Below are positions 26,313 through 35,308 of a stretch of DNA of 64,000 nt, in pieces; the stretch's first letter is position 1, and each line of letters starts with the position of its first letter. The DNA comes from Amycolatopsis sp. GM8. Its GTDB lineage: Bacteria; Actinomycetota; Actinomycetes; Mycobacteriales; Pseudonocardiaceae. Under the pieces are notes generated by a model that did not search any database, was not told where the DNA came from, and saw only the letters and a program-made list of their open reading frames with translations. The position numbers were made by a program, and so were the translations under genes. The stretch spans positions 495,696-559,695 of the forward strand of contig NZ_JAJKFK010000005.1 of the NCBI RefSeq assembly GCF_021653975.1, written 5' to 3'.

Positions 26313-26369
26313 CGTTTCCTCCCCCGGGGATGCGGGCGCGCACCCGCCCGCCCGCATCCGGTCGTGCGA

Positions 26370-26777
26370 TCAGTTCTTCTTGACTTCGATCTCGACGTGC
26401 CGGCTCGGCTTCGCCGTCTCGTAGGGCACGCTGACCTCGAGGATCCCGTCCGTGTAAGTCGCGGCGATCTTCGACGTGTCAGCTCCCTGCGGGAGCGAAA
26501 CGGTGCGGCGGAACGAGCCGTAGTGGAACTCGCTGCGACCCTTCTCCTCGGTCCTGGCCTCGCGTTCGGCGGCGATGGTCAGCAGGCCCCCGTCCGCGGT
26601 GATGCGAATGCCCTTCTCGGGGTCGAAGCCGGGCAGTTCCGCGCGAACGGTGTACTTGCCCTCCTCCACCGACTCCTCGATCCGCACGATGTTGTGCTCA
26701 CCGAACGGCCAGCCGGTGTCGAAGAGGTCCGCGAGCACCGGGAACGTCATCCTCGGGCGCGGCAGCAGTGCACTCAT
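26370..26777 (-). CDS. Hsp20/alpha-crystallin small heat-shock protein (HspX-like)
   Basis: 135 residues from ATG 26777 (AAAGGAG upstream). The alpha-crystallin domain spans about 30-125: IVRIEESVEEGKYTVRAELP opening, GGLLTIAAEREA, RTVSLPQGAD and the GILEVSVP strand. Short N-terminal arm and short tail match mycobacterial HspX/Acr, the best known DosR target. It prevents aggregation of unfolded proteins without ATP. It faces cydA across a gap with a GGACC-type box. Confidence 0.92.
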   Translation of the reverse strand: MSALLPRPRMTFPVLADLFDTGWPFGEHNIVRIEESVEEGKYTVRAELPGFDPEKGIRITADGGLLTIAAEREARTEEKGRSEFHYGSFRRTVSLPQGADTSKIAATYTDGILEVSVPYETAKPSRHVEIEVKKN

Positions 26778-26863
26778 CGATTCTCCTTTCTCCCGATTTC
26801 GCTTGCACCACCGAGACAACTACGCGGGACGCGGACGCGACGCGGCCGTAGTCCCCTGATGCC

Positions 26864-26880
26864 GAGGACCTTGGACCCTC
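26864..26880. promoter_or_regulatory. DevR-like box between hsp20 and cydA
   Basis: AGGACC-TTG-GACCCT (26865-26879) is a near-palindrome 64 bp before the cydA start and about 88 bp before the hsp20 start. A second, looser copy, minus-strand GGGGACTACGGCC (about 26843-26856), lies just towards hsp20. Together they suggest one regulator controls the chaperone and the oxidase. Confidence 0.6.
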
Positions 26881-26942
26881 GCTCGCGCGGGCCGCGCACC
26901 GCGAACCTGGTCCCGATCTTGTTCCGGACTTGGGGAGTACTG

Positions 26943-28340
26943 ATGAGCCCGCTGGACCTGGCGCGGTGGCAGTTCGGCATCACCACCGTGTACCACTTCA
27001 TTTTCGTACCACTCACGATCGGGCTGTCCCTGCTCGTGGCCGGAATGCAGACCGCGTGGGTGCGCACGGGCAAGGAGCACTACCTGCGGATGACGAAGTT
27101 CTGGGGCAAGCTGTTCCTGATCAACTTCGCGATGGGCGTGGTCACCGGCATCGTGCAGGAGTTCCAGTTCGGGATGAACTGGAGCGACTACAGCACGTTC
27201 GTCGGCGACATCTTCGGTGCCCCGCTGGCGATCGAGGGACTGCTGGCGTTCTTCCTGGAGTCGACCTTCCTGGGGTTGTGGATCTTCGGCTGGAACCGGC
27301 TGCCGAAACGCCTGCACCTGGCCACGATCTGGCTCGCCGCGATCGGCACCGTGCTGTCGGCGTACTTCATCCTGGCCGCGAACTCGTGGATGCAGCACCC
27401 GGTCGGCTACGCGGTCAACCCGCGGACCGGTCGCGCCGAGCTGAAGGATTTCGGTGCGGTGCTCACGAACTCGACGGCGGTGGGCGCGTTCGCGCACACG
27501 CTCACCGCGTGCTTCCTCACCGCTGGGATCTTCGTCGTGGCCATCAGCGCGTGGCAGCTCATGCGCAAACGCTCGCCGGAGGTGTACCGGCCGTCGATGA
27601 AACTGGCGCTGGTGACCGTGCTGATCGCGAGCCTCGGCGTCGCGGTGACCGGTGACCTGCAGGCCCGGCTGATGACGCAGCAGCAGCCGATGAAGATGGC
27701 CGCCGCCGAGGCGCTCTACGACACGGTGTCCCCCGCGTCGTTCTCGCTGTTCACGGTCGGTTCGCTCGACGGGTCGAAGGAAGTGTTCTCGGTCCGGGTG
27801 CCGAAAGTGCTGTCCTTCATGGCGACCGGAAGCTGGGACGGCACGGTCGAGGGCATCAACGATCTGAAGGCCGCCGAGACCCAGCAGTACGGGCCGGGCA
27901 CGTACACGCCCGACATTCCCGTCACCTACTGGACTTTCCGCCTGATGATCGGCTTCGGGTTCCTGATGGGGCTGTTGTCGCTGGTCGGGCTGTGGCTGTT
28001 CCGCAAGGGCCGGATCCCGCGGTCACGCTGGTTCTACCGAGCCGCGATCGCCTCGCTCGCGCTGCCGTTCCTGGCCAACTCGGTCGGCTGGATCTTCACC
28101 GAGATGGGCCGCCAGCCGTGGGCCGTGTTCGGGGTGCTCAAGACCGCCGACGGGGTTTCGCCGACCGTCGGCGCGGGCACCGTGCTGACCTCGCTGATCG
28201 TGTTCACCGTGCTGTACGGGGCGCTCGCGGTGGTCGATGGGGTGCTGATGGTCCGCTACGCCAAGGCCGGCCCACCCGAGCCGGCGCCCGAAGAGTCCGA
28301 AGTGGACGCCGAACAGCGTCCCGGCGTGTTCGTGTACTAG
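26943..28340 (+). CDS. cydA: Cytochrome bd oxidase subunit I
   Basis: 465 residues from ATG 26943 (GGGGAG five bases upstream); the very long open frame reaching back to 24747 is antisense to the synthetase gene and not real. It has the expected nine or so membrane helices, the haem-ligand His18 in TTVYHFIF, and GRQPW near the C-terminus (EMGRQPWAVFG). With CydB it forms the quinol-oxidising, high oxygen-affinity terminal oxidase. The quinol loop is the short type common in actinobacteria. Confidence 0.95.
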   Translation: MSPLDLARWQFGITTVYHFIFVPLTIGLSLLVAGMQTAWVRTGKEHYLRMTKFWGKLFLINFAMGVVTGIVQEFQFGMNWSDYSTFVGDIFGAPLAIEGLLAFFLESTFLGLWIFGWNRLPKRLHLATIWLAAIGTVLSAYFILAANSWMQHPVGYAVNPRTGRAELKDFGAVLTNSTAVGAFAHTLTACFLTAGIFVVAISAWQLMRKRSPEVYRPSMKLALVTVLIASLGVAVTGDLQARLMTQQQPMKMAAAEALYDTVSPASFSLFTVGSLDGSKEVFSVRVPKVLSFMATGSWDGTVEGINDLKAAETQQYGPGTYTPDIPVTYWTFRLMIGFGFLMGLLSLVGLWLFRKGRIPRSRWFYRAAIASLALPFLANSVGWIFTEMGRQPWAVFGVLKTADGVSPTVGAGTVLTSLIVFTVLYGALAVVDGVLMVRYAKAGPPEPAPEESEVDAEQRPGVFVY

Positions 28341-28349
28341 GAGAAGACG

Positions 28350-29357
28350 ATGGCTCTCACGGATGTCTGGTTCCTGCTGATCGCGGTGCTGTGGACGGGA
28401 TACTTCGTCCTGGAAGGCTTCGACTTCGGCGTCGGCATGCTGCTGCCGGTGCTCTCGCGCGACAACACCGACCGCCGGGTGATGATCAACACGATCGGCC
28501 CGGTGTGGGACGGCAACGAGGTGTGGCTGCTCGTCGCGGGCGGCGCGACCTTCGCGGCTTTCCCGCTGTGGTACGCGAATCTGTTCTCCGGGTTCTATCT
28601 CGCACTGCTGCTGATCCTGGTGGCGCTGATCATTCGCGGGGTCGCGTTCGAGTTCCGCGGCAAGATCGACAGCCCGCGCTGGCGCGCCTCCTGGGACACC
28701 GCGATCGTGGTGGGGTCTCTGGTGCCGGCGCTGCTGTGGGGTGTCGCGTTCGGCAACATCGTGCGCGGCGTCCCGCTGGACGCGCAACACCACTTCACCG
28801 GCAACCTGCTGACGCTGCTCAACCCGTACGCGTTGCTGGGCGGGCTGACCACGCTGAGCGTTTTCGCCTTGCACGGCACGGTTTTCCTCGCACTGAAGAC
28901 GACGGGTGAGCTGCGCCGCCGCGCGCAGGCGCTGAGCTGGCCGCTGGGACTGCTCGCGGTGCTGCTGGCCGGGTCGTTCCTGCTGTGGACACAACTGGTG
29001 CACGGCAAGGGATGGACGTGGATCGCGTTCGCGGTGGCCGCCGCCGTGCTGGCCGGCGGGGTGCTGGCCTCGCGGCTGGGGCGGGAGGGCTGGGCCTTCC
29101 TGCTCACCGCCACCGCGATCGTTGCGACCACGGTCCTGCTGTTCGGGTCGCTCTACCCGGACGTCCTTCCGTCCACAACGGACACGGCGAACAGCCTCAC
29201 CACGACCAACGCCTCATCGACGCCGTACACGCTGAAGATCATGACCTGGGTCGCGGTCGCGTTCACCCCGATCGTGCTGCTGTACCAGTCGTGGACTTAC
29301 TGGGTATTCCGCAAGCGGGTCACCCGCGAGTCGATCCCCGCCGGGCAGGGCCTGTGA
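28350..29357 (+). CDS. cydB: Cytochrome bd oxidase subunit II
   Basis: 335 residues; nine hydrophobic segments and the conserved start LTDVWFLLIAVLWTGYFVLEGFDFGVG (divided here: ALTDVWFLLIAVLWTGY, then FVLEGFDFGVGML) with WDGNEVWLL soon after. It lies 9 bp behind cydA, and its stop overlaps the GTG start of cydDC (GTGA), so the three are one operon. Confidence 0.95.
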   Translation: MALTDVWFLLIAVLWTGYFVLEGFDFGVGMLLPVLSRDNTDRRVMINTIGPVWDGNEVWLLVAGGATFAAFPLWYANLFSGFYLALLLILVALIIRGVAFEFRGKIDSPRWRASWDTAIVVGSLVPALLWGVAFGNIVRGVPLDAQHHFTGNLLTLLNPYALLGGLTTLSVFALHGTVFLALKTTGELRRRAQALSWPLGLLAVLLAGSFLLWTQLVHGKGWTWIAFAVAAAVLAGGVLASRLGREGWAFLLTATAIVATTVLLFGSLYPDVLPSTTDTANSLTTTNASSTPYTLKIMTWVAVAFTPIVLLYQSWTYWVFRKRVTRESIPAGQGL

Positions 29358-32300
29358 AACCGCTCGACCCACGCCTGCTGCGGCATGCCCGCGCCGCGCG
29401 TCCGTTCATCATCGGATGCGCGGCGCTCGGGGTCGCCACCGCGGGCCTCGTGCTCGCCCAGGCCGATCTGCTTGCCACCTCGATCTCACGCGCTTTCCTT
29501 GATGGCGCGGGGATTCTGGTGGTACCGGTACTCTTGCTCGCCCTTGTCGTGTTAGGACGGTCACTCGTCTCCTGGCTCGCCGAGACCACCGCGCACCGCG
29601 CGTCGGCAGCGGTACTGGGCCAACTGCGGGCCGCGGTAGTGGACCACACGCTGCGCATCGGCCCGACGCGGCAGGCCGGGCGCTCCCCCGCCGAGCTGGC
29701 CACCCTTGCGACCCGCGGAGTCGACCGGCTCGACGGGTACTTCGCGCGCTACCTGCCGACGCTGCTCGTCGCCGCCGTCGTGCCAGCCGTGGTGGGTGCG
29801 CGCATCCTGTTGTCCGACTGGGTTTCCGCGCTGATCGTCGGGATCACCGTACCGCTGATCCCGATCTTCATGATCCTCATCGGACTCTACACCCAGCGTG
29901 AGACCGGCAAGCAGTGGCGGACACTGTCGTTGCTGGGCAACCACTTCCTCGATCTGGTGGCCGGGCTCGCCGTACTCACCGCGTTCGGCCGGGCCCGCGC
30001 GCAGGTCCGTGGCCTGCGGGAGATCACCCGCACCTACCGGCTGCAGACCATGCGCACACTGCGGGTGGCCTTCCTGTCCGCGCTCGCGCTGGAACTACTG
30101 GCGACCTTGTCCGTGGCGCTGGTGGCCGTGTCGATCGGGCTGCGCCTCGTGGCCGGTGAACTGGACCTGCACACCGCACTCGTCGTGCTGATCCTGGCGC
30201 CGGAGGTCTACCTCCCGCTGCGCGCCGTCGGAGCCCGGTTCCACGACAGCGCCGAAGGTGTCGCGGCGGCGAACGATATTCTCGAGCTACTGGACGAAAA
30301 GCCTGCGCAGACTGGGTTTCGCGCGCCCGCCCCGGATCCTTCGGTGGTGCCGCTGCGCTTGTGCGGCGTGACCGTGCATGGCCGGTCCGGGCCGGTGCTC
30401 GATTCCGTGGACCTGCGGATCGAACCGGGATCGGTCGTGGGCGTCACCGGAGCGAGCGGTGCCGGGAAGTCCACTTTGCTCGATCTGCTGCTCGGCTGGT
30501 ACCCGCCGGATGCCGGGCAGGTGTTCGCCGACGGCGTGGATCTCGCCGACGTGGACCGGGCCGCCTGGCAGCGACGGATCGCGTGGGTCCCGCAACGACC
30601 ACGCCTGCTGGCCGGCACGGTGGCGTCGAACATCCGGCTCGGCCGGCCCGATGCCGAACTGTCCGAAGTGGAGAATGCAGCCCGTGCGGCCGGTCTCGAT
30701 GTCCCGCTCGAAACTCCCGTGGGCGAGCTGGGGTCCGGCCTGTCGACCGGCCAGCAACGGCGCGTCGCGCTGGCCCGCGCACTGTTGCTGGACCGCCCGC
30801 TGTTACTGCTCGACGAACCTACCGAGGGCGTGGACGCCGAGACGGAAGCCGAGATCCTCCGCTGCCTGCCCGCGGCGCTGACCGGGCGCACCGCGGTGAT
30901 CGTGACGCACCGGGAAGCCGTGCTGGCGGTGTGCGATCGGGTGATCGCGCTGCCCGCACCGGCGCCGGTGGCCGCACCCACGGTCGCACCGGTCCGGATT
31001 CCCCGTGCGCCACAGGAGGATTCCGCGGAGCCGGTTGAGGGCGGAGGGCTGGCGCGGGCGGTCCGCCCTTACCGGTGGCGTCTTGCGTTGGCCTGTGTGG
31101 CCGGGGCGCTCGCGCTCTGCAGCGGTGTCGCGCTCACCGCGACCTCCGCGTGGCTCATCTCGACCGCCGCGCTGCACCCGCCGATCCTGACGCTGACCGT
31201 CGCGATCGTCGCCGTGCGCACGTTCGGGCTGGCGAAAGGGGTGCTGCGCTACGCCGAACGCCTGCTCTCACACGACGTCGCCCTCCGCGCGCTCGCCGAT
31301 CTGCGGGTGCGCGTCTGGTCGACCCTCGTGCGACTCGGCCCGGCGCTGACCGAACGCCTCCGCCGCGGGGACCTGTTGCAGCGGATGGTGTCCGATGTGG
31401 ACGCTCAACAAGATCTGCTGGTACGCGTGCTCGTGCCCGGGGTGTCCGCGGCCGTCGTCGCCGTGGCCGCTTCCGGCCTGCTCGGGGCGCTGCTACCCGA
31501 GGCGGGAATCCTGTTGCTGCTGGGACTGTTCTGCGCCGGAGTCCTCGCGCCCGCGCTGTCGGCCTTCGCGGCCCGGCGGGCCGAACACGAGACCACCGGG
31601 CTGCGCGCGGAAGTCACCTCCGGCACAGTCGAAGCCCTCGAAGCCGCCCCGGATTTGATCGCCTACGGCGCGGCGAACGGCCGGCGCGCGGCGTTACGGG
31701 AGACCGATGCCACGCTCACGTCGACGCTTCGGCGCTCGGCCCGCGCGCGGGGACTCGGTGCGGGGATCGGCACGTTGTCGCTCGGAGCCACGATGATCGG
31801 CTGTCTGCTGGCGGGGATCGCCGCGCTGCGGGCCGGCCGGCTGCCGGGCCCGGAACTGGCCGTCCTGGCGCTGACGCCGCTGGCCGCCGCGGAACTCGTC
31901 GCCGCTCTTCCCGAAGCGGCGCAACGGTTCCTGGGTGCGCGGCACAGCGCCCGCCGGCTGACGGAACTCGACGAGACCGCCTCGCCGGTCACCGAACCTC
32001 GTTCACCGGTACCGTTGGACCGCGCCGGTTCGCTGACCGTGACCGGCCTTTCCGCGCGCTGGCCGGGTGCCGTGCGGGATGCCGTGTCCGATGTGGACTT
32101 CACGGTCGGCGAAAGCCTGGTGCTGACCGGGCCGTCGGGTTCGGGCAAGAGTACGACGTTGGCGGCCGTGATGCGCTATCTGGATCCTCGCGCGGGCACG
32201 GTGCGCCTCGACGAGACCGACACCCGGTCCTGCACGGGCGACGACGTGCGCGCGACCCTCGGCTGGTGCGGTCCGCACACCCACCTGTTCGACAGCACCC

Positions 32301-32692
32301 TGCGCGAGAACCTGCTGCTGGCGCGGCCGTCCGCGTCCGACGAGGACCTGCTCGACGCACTGGTACGAGCCCGCCTGGGTTCGTGGTTTTCCGCTCTGCC
32401 ACAAGGTTTCGACACCCCACTCGGCGCACACGGCACCACGGTCTCCGGCGGCGAACGCCAACGACTCGGCGTCGCGCGTGCCCTGCTCGCCGACCGCCCG
32501 ATCCTCCTCCTCGACGAACCGACCGCCCACCTCGACGCCCCCACGGCAACCGCGCTCGCCACGGACATCGCCGCAGTGGCCGCCACCCGGCCCACCGTCG
32601 TGGTCACCCACCGCCGTGCCGAATTCCCTACCCTGCCGGAGGTTCGCGTATCGCCCCCTGCCGGTCAGGTGCTCACAGACGCCCGACCATGA
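29354..32692 (+). CDS. cydDC: CydDC fusion: ABC exporter for cytochrome bd assembly
   Basis: 1112 residues from GTG 29354. It is two half-transporters in one chain: CydD-like (membrane helices then Walker A GASGAGKST, signature LSTGQQRR, Walker B LLLLDEPTEG) and CydC-like (second membrane domain, GPSGSGKST, VSGGERQR, ILLLDEPTAH). In the first half the ABC signature reads LSTGQ rather than LSGGQ. CydDC exports thiols (Cys/glutathione class) or haem-related substrates needed to mature the oxidase. Fusion of the two halves is common in actinobacteria. Confidence 0.93.
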   Translation: MKPLDPRLLRHARAARPFIIGCAALGVATAGLVLAQADLLATSISRAFLDGAGILVVPVLLLALVVLGRSLVSWLAETTAHRASAAVLGQLRAAVVDHTLRIGPTRQAGRSPAELATLATRGVDRLDGYFARYLPTLLVAAVVPAVVGARILLSDWVSALIVGITVPLIPIFMILIGLYTQRETGKQWRTLSLLGNHFLDLVAGLAVLTAFGRARAQVRGLREITRTYRLQTMRTLRVAFLSALALELLATLSVALVAVSIGLRLVAGELDLHTALVVLILAPEVYLPLRAVGARFHDSAEGVAAANDILELLDEKPAQTGFRAPAPDPSVVPLRLCGVTVHGRSGPVLDSVDLRIEPGSVVGVTGASGAGKSTLLDLLLGWYPPDAGQVFADGVDLADVDRAAWQRRIAWVPQRPRLLAGTVASNIRLGRPDAELSEVENAARAAGLDVPLETPVGELGSGLSTGQQRRVALARALLLDRPLLLLDEPTEGVDAETEAEILRCLPAALTGRTAVIVTHREAVLAVCDRVIALPAPAPVAAPTVAPVRIPRAPQEDSAEPVEGGGLARAVRPYRWRLALACVAGALALCSGVALTATSAWLISTAALHPPILTLTVAIVAVRTFGLAKGVLRYAERLLSHDVALRALADLRVRVWSTLVRLGPALTERLRRGDLLQRMVSDVDAQQDLLVRVLVPGVSAAVVAVAASGLLGALLPEAGILLLLGLFCAGVLAPALSAFAARRAEHETTGLRAEVTSGTVEALEAAPDLIAYGAANGRRAALRETDATLTSTLRRSARARGLGAGIGTLSLGATMIGCLLAGIAALRAGRLPGPELAVLALTPLAAAELVAALPEAAQRFLGARHSARRLTELDETASPVTEPRSPVPLDRAGSLTVTGLSARWPGAVRDAVSDVDFTVGESLVLTGPSGSGKSTTLAAVMRYLDPRAGTVRLDETDTRSCTGDDVRATLGWCGPHTHLFDSTLRENLLLARPSASDEDLLDALVRARLGSWFSALPQGFDTPLGAHGTTVSGGERQRLGVARALLADRPILLLDEPTAHLDAPTATALATDIAAVAATRPTVVVTHRRAEFPTLPEVRVSPPAGQVLTDARP

Positions 32693-32706
32693 CGGTCCAC
32701 AGGCAC

Positions 32707-32916
32707 CTACGGAAAGTCCGCGGCCAGCCCCGCCAACCGGCCGGCGACCGCCGTCCGTTCACGCTCGTAGATGCGAGCTGAGTCCGCCATTCCCGGCGCC
32801 AGCCAGGTGCGCACCGCGGTCACCAGCGCGCCGGGCCTCGCACGCCCCCACCGCACCGCGGTCGTCGCGGAAGCCCGAACCGCCGTCCCCCACGGCACCA
32901 CGCCGTCCGCGCTCAC
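32707..32916 (-). CDS. Small Arg/Ala-rich protein coupled to CBS-BON gene
   Basis: 69 residues from a GTG at 32916 with GGGGG just before it; the start overlaps the CBS-BON stop (GTGA). Content is Ala, Arg and Val rich (AVRTWLAPGMADSARIYERE), no membrane helix. Not recognised. The overlap and sensible codon use argue for a real gene, but high-GC DNA yields many such frames. Confidence 0.45.
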   Translation of the reverse strand: MSADGVVPWGTAVRASATTAVRWGRARPGALVTAVRTWLAPGMADSARIYERERTAVAGRLAGLAADFP

Positions 32917-33575
32917 GCCCCCACGGTGTCGTCGACGCTGAACGTCAGCTCGTCGGACACCGCGACGACGCCGGGGATCGCTTCGATCAGGGCCACGGCG
33001 CGGCGGCCCTCGCTGCGGAGTTCGACCGATCCGAGCAGGGTCACCTCCCCGTCACGGACCCGCACTTCGGTCTCGGCCGGGTCCGCCCACAGGCATCGCC
33101 GCAGCACCTCGCGTTCGATCTGCTCGCGCAGGTCGTCGTCCGGGCGCAGGAATACGTGCAGCACGTCCCGCTTGGCCAGCACACCCGCCAGCCGCCCGGA
33201 GCCGTCGACGACATAGAGCCGCCGCAGGTTCTCGCGGACGAGGCGGCGCGCGGCGAGCCCCACCGGGTCGGTCCGGCCGACGACGTGCACCGGGCTGGTC
33301 ATGACATCCCGCGCGGTCGTCCCCCGGCTCCGGCCCCAGCGGCGCCACCGCCGCGGCGTCGACCATAGCGACGGCGGGACATTGCCACGCTGCTCTTCCT
33401 TCGTCAGCAGGTCCGTCTCCGACACCACGCCGACCGGCCGCCCCGCGCCGTCGAGCACGGGGACCGACCCAACCCGGTACTCGGTCAGGATCGCCACCAG
33501 GTTCTTGAACGGCGTCGCGGGCGAGACCGTCACCACCGGATGCGTCATCAGATCCGCCACCGTGAGCTCGCGCAT
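32913..33575 (-). CDS. CBS-pair plus BON domain protein (second copy)
   Basis: 220 residues from ATG 33575 (GGGGGTGAG upstream); the longer frame upstream lies antisense to nothing useful and overlaps the Usp gene, so it is rejected. CBS1 (TVADLMTHPVVTVSP, VVSETDLLT), CBS2 (DVMTSPVHVVG, GVLAKRDVLHVFLRP) and BON (VRVRDGEVTLLGSVELRSE). Same order as 13625-14266, including the CBS2 ending in VFLRPD, so the two are paralogues. It follows the second Usp gene by 5 bp, forming a Usp-CBS unit. Confidence 0.88.
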   Translation of the reverse strand: MRELTVADLMTHPVVTVSPATPFKNLVAILTEYRVGSVPVLDGAGRPVGVVSETDLLTKEEQRGNVPPSLWSTPRRWRRWGRSRGTTARDVMTSPVHVVGRTDPVGLAARRLVRENLRRLYVVDGSGRLAGVLAKRDVLHVFLRPDDDLREQIEREVLRRCLWADPAETEVRVRDGEVTLLGSVELRSEGRRAVALIEAIPGVVAVSDELTFSVDDTVGA

Positions 33576-33580
33576 CGTGC

Positions 33581-34474
33581 TCACCCCCGGTGCCGCGCGA
33601 CGATGACCGGGCACAGCGCGTAGGACATGACGCTCTGGCTGGTGGAACCGAGCAGCATGCCGGCGAACCCGCCCCGCCCGCGGCTGCCCACGACGAGCAG
33701 TTGCGCGGCGTCGGCCAGGTCCAGCAACGCGACCGCCGGCCGGCCCCGGGTCACCATCCGCCGCACCACCACATCGGGATACTTCTCCTGCCAGCCGGCC
33801 AGCCGTTCGGCGAGCACCTCGGACTCCCTGGCCTCGACGGCATCCTCGTCCGGGGTCCAGTGCGTCTGCTCGAACACCGCGGCCACGAACGCGTCGTCCC
33901 ACGTGTGCACCGCCACCAGCGGCGCGTCCCGCCACGACGCCTCCTCGAACGCGAGCGCCACCGCCTCCTCACTCGACGGCGACCCGTCCACCCCCACCAC
34001 CACCGGCCCCTCCGACGGTGACTCGTCCTCGGCGACGTGCGGCCGCACCAGCGCGACCGGGCAGGCCGCGTGGGCGGCCAGCGCCGTCGAGAGCGAACCC
34101 CCGAACACCCGGCCCAGCGGCCGCAGTCCGGGTGTGCCCAGCACCATCAGCGCGGCCGACCGCGCCTCCTCCAGCAATACCGCGGCGGGCGCCTCATGGC
34201 TCAGCTCCACCTCGACGTGCAGATCCGGTGCCACCTCCCGCGCGGCGTCCCGCGCCGCGCGAAGCAGTCGCTGCCCGCGCATCCGCGCCACAGCCCGCAC
34301 GTCGTCGCTGACCGGCAGGCTGTGCGGGTAGTTCAGGGACAGCTCGTCGGTCGCGTGCACCAGCCGGAGTCCACGATGTCGCTGAGCCGCCTCTCGGGCC
34401 GCCCACCGCACGGCGCGCGGCATACCGCGTGCGCCATCCACGCCCACCACGAGCACACCCGTGTTGTTCTGCAT
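33581..34474 (-). CDS. Tandem universal stress protein (second copy)
   Basis: 297 residues. Domain 1 begins VLVVGVDGARG but its loop region GTPGLRPLGRVFGGSLSTA departs from the canonical ATP loop (GTPG in place of GSxG), while domain 2 (VVVGVDGSPSS, GSRGRGGFAGMLLGSTSQS) keeps it. One functional ATP site is therefore likely, unlike the first copy at 20559 with two. ATG 34474 has GAGGAG upstream. Divergent from the DoxX-like gene. Confidence 0.92.
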   Translation of the reverse strand: MQNNTGVLVVGVDGARGMPRAVRWAAREAAQRHRGLRLVHATDELSLNYPHSLPVSDDVRAVARMRGQRLLRAARDAAREVAPDLHVEVELSHEAPAAVLLEEARSAALMVLGTPGLRPLGRVFGGSLSTALAAHAACPVALVRPHVAEDESPSEGPVVVGVDGSPSSEEAVALAFEEASWRDAPLVAVHTWDDAFVAAVFEQTHWTPDEDAVEARESEVLAERLAGWQEKYPDVVVRRMVTRGRPAVALLDLADAAQLLVVGSRGRGGFAGMLLGSTSQSVMSYALCPVIVARHRG

Positions 34475-34552
34475 CGCCGCTCACTCCTCGATTCGTTCTC
34501 GTCAAAGGAAAAGTAGCGAGACGGGCGGCATCGGACCGCTGGCGTTCGTCCC

Positions 34553-34568
34553 CCGGGCAAAGGACTTT
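34553..34568. promoter_or_regulatory. DevR-like motif between Usp and DoxX-like genes
   Basis: CCGGGCAAAGGACTTT, or AAAGTCC-TTT-GCCC on the minus strand, matches the variants at 14344 and 21546. It lies about 80 bp from the Usp start and about 70 bp from the DoxX-like start in the divergent gap. Confidence 0.45.
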
Positions 34569-34638
34569 CTCCCCGAGACCGCGCCGTGGAACCGCGGTGG
34601 AATCTCCTATGAGGAGACCACCGAGAAAAGGAGTCCCG

Positions 34639-35244
34639 ATGTCCATCGAATCCGAGCCGAAGCTCACTGACCAATTGCAGGTTCCGCCGCAGCGCGCGGC
34701 GCAGACCGCGCGGATGCACGGCGCGGTGATGACCCCCAGCGGGGCGAAGGTGATCGCGGTGCTGCGCGTCGCCACCGGCCTGGTCTTCCTGTGGGCCTTC
34801 CTGGACAAGCTGTTCGGCTGGGGTTACGCCACCACCTCGGCCCAGGCCTGGATCAACGGCGGGTCGCCCACCAAGGGCTTCCTCAGCCACGTCGAAGTCG
34901 GTCCGCTCGCCTCGACACTGCGTTCCTGGGCTGGCGCGCCGTGGGCCGACTGGCTGTTCATGCTCGGCCTGCTCGCCCTCGGAGTCGCCGTGATCGCCGG
35001 CATCGGCCTGCGGATCGCCGCGGGCGCCGGCACGCTGCTGCTGCTGTTCATGTGGATCGCGGAATGGCCGCTCGCCCGGTTCACCGAGACGGGCCAGGCC
35101 AGTGGCTCGACCAACCCGATCATCGACTACCACCTGCTGTACGCGATCGTACTCATCGCGCTCGCCGCCGTCTACGCCGGCAACACCTGGGGGTTCGGCC
35201 GGTGGTGGGCACAGCTGGTCAACCAGAACCGCTGGCTGCTCTGA
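34639..35244 (+). CDS. DoxX/DoxD-like four-helix membrane protein
   Basis: 201 residues from ATG 34639 (AAAAGGAG upstream). After a polar N-terminus of about 45 residues come four membrane helices: VIAVLRVATGLVFLWAFLDK, WLFMLGLLALGVAVIAGIG, GAGTLLLLFMWIAEWP and YHLLYAIVLIALAAVYAG. RVATGLVFLWAFLDKLFG is the typical DoxX opening. DoxX-type proteins act near quinones and thiol oxidation; the exact role is not known here. It is followed by a strong hairpin at 35258. Confidence 0.8.
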   Translation: MSIESEPKLTDQLQVPPQRAAQTARMHGAVMTPSGAKVIAVLRVATGLVFLWAFLDKLFGWGYATTSAQAWINGGSPTKGFLSHVEVGPLASTLRSWAGAPWADWLFMLGLLALGVAVIAGIGLRIAAGAGTLLLLFMWIAEWPLARFTETGQASGSTNPIIDYHLLYAIVLIALAAVYAGNTWGFGRWWAQLVNQNRWLL

Positions 35245-35257
35245 AAACCGGCACACC

Positions 35258-35291
35258 CGAATCCGCGTGCGCACGTGCTCACGCGGATTCG
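35258..35291. terminator. Bidirectional rho-independent-type hairpin
   Basis: A perfect 12-bp stem CGAATCCGCGTG / CACGCGGATTCG with a 10-base loop lies between the convergent DoxX-like gene (ends 35244) and the membrane protein gene (ends 35309). TCCTTTCC follows on the plus strand. The T-tract is weak, as usual in this group. Confidence 0.75.
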
Positions 35292-35308
35292 TCCTTTCCG
35301 GACTGTCC

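Noticed and set aside
24747-26942. Very long plus-strand open frame extending cydA upstream by over 700 residues
   Set aside because: It is antisense to the GNAT-synthetase and hsp20 genes; Arg/Gly/Pro/His-rich composition is typical of a shadow frame, and the cydA start at 26943 has a clear ribosome site.
33576-33935. N-terminal extension of the second CBS-BON frame
   Set aside because: It lies within the universal stress protein gene in another frame; the ATG at 33575 has a strong ribosome site and starts the CBS domain.
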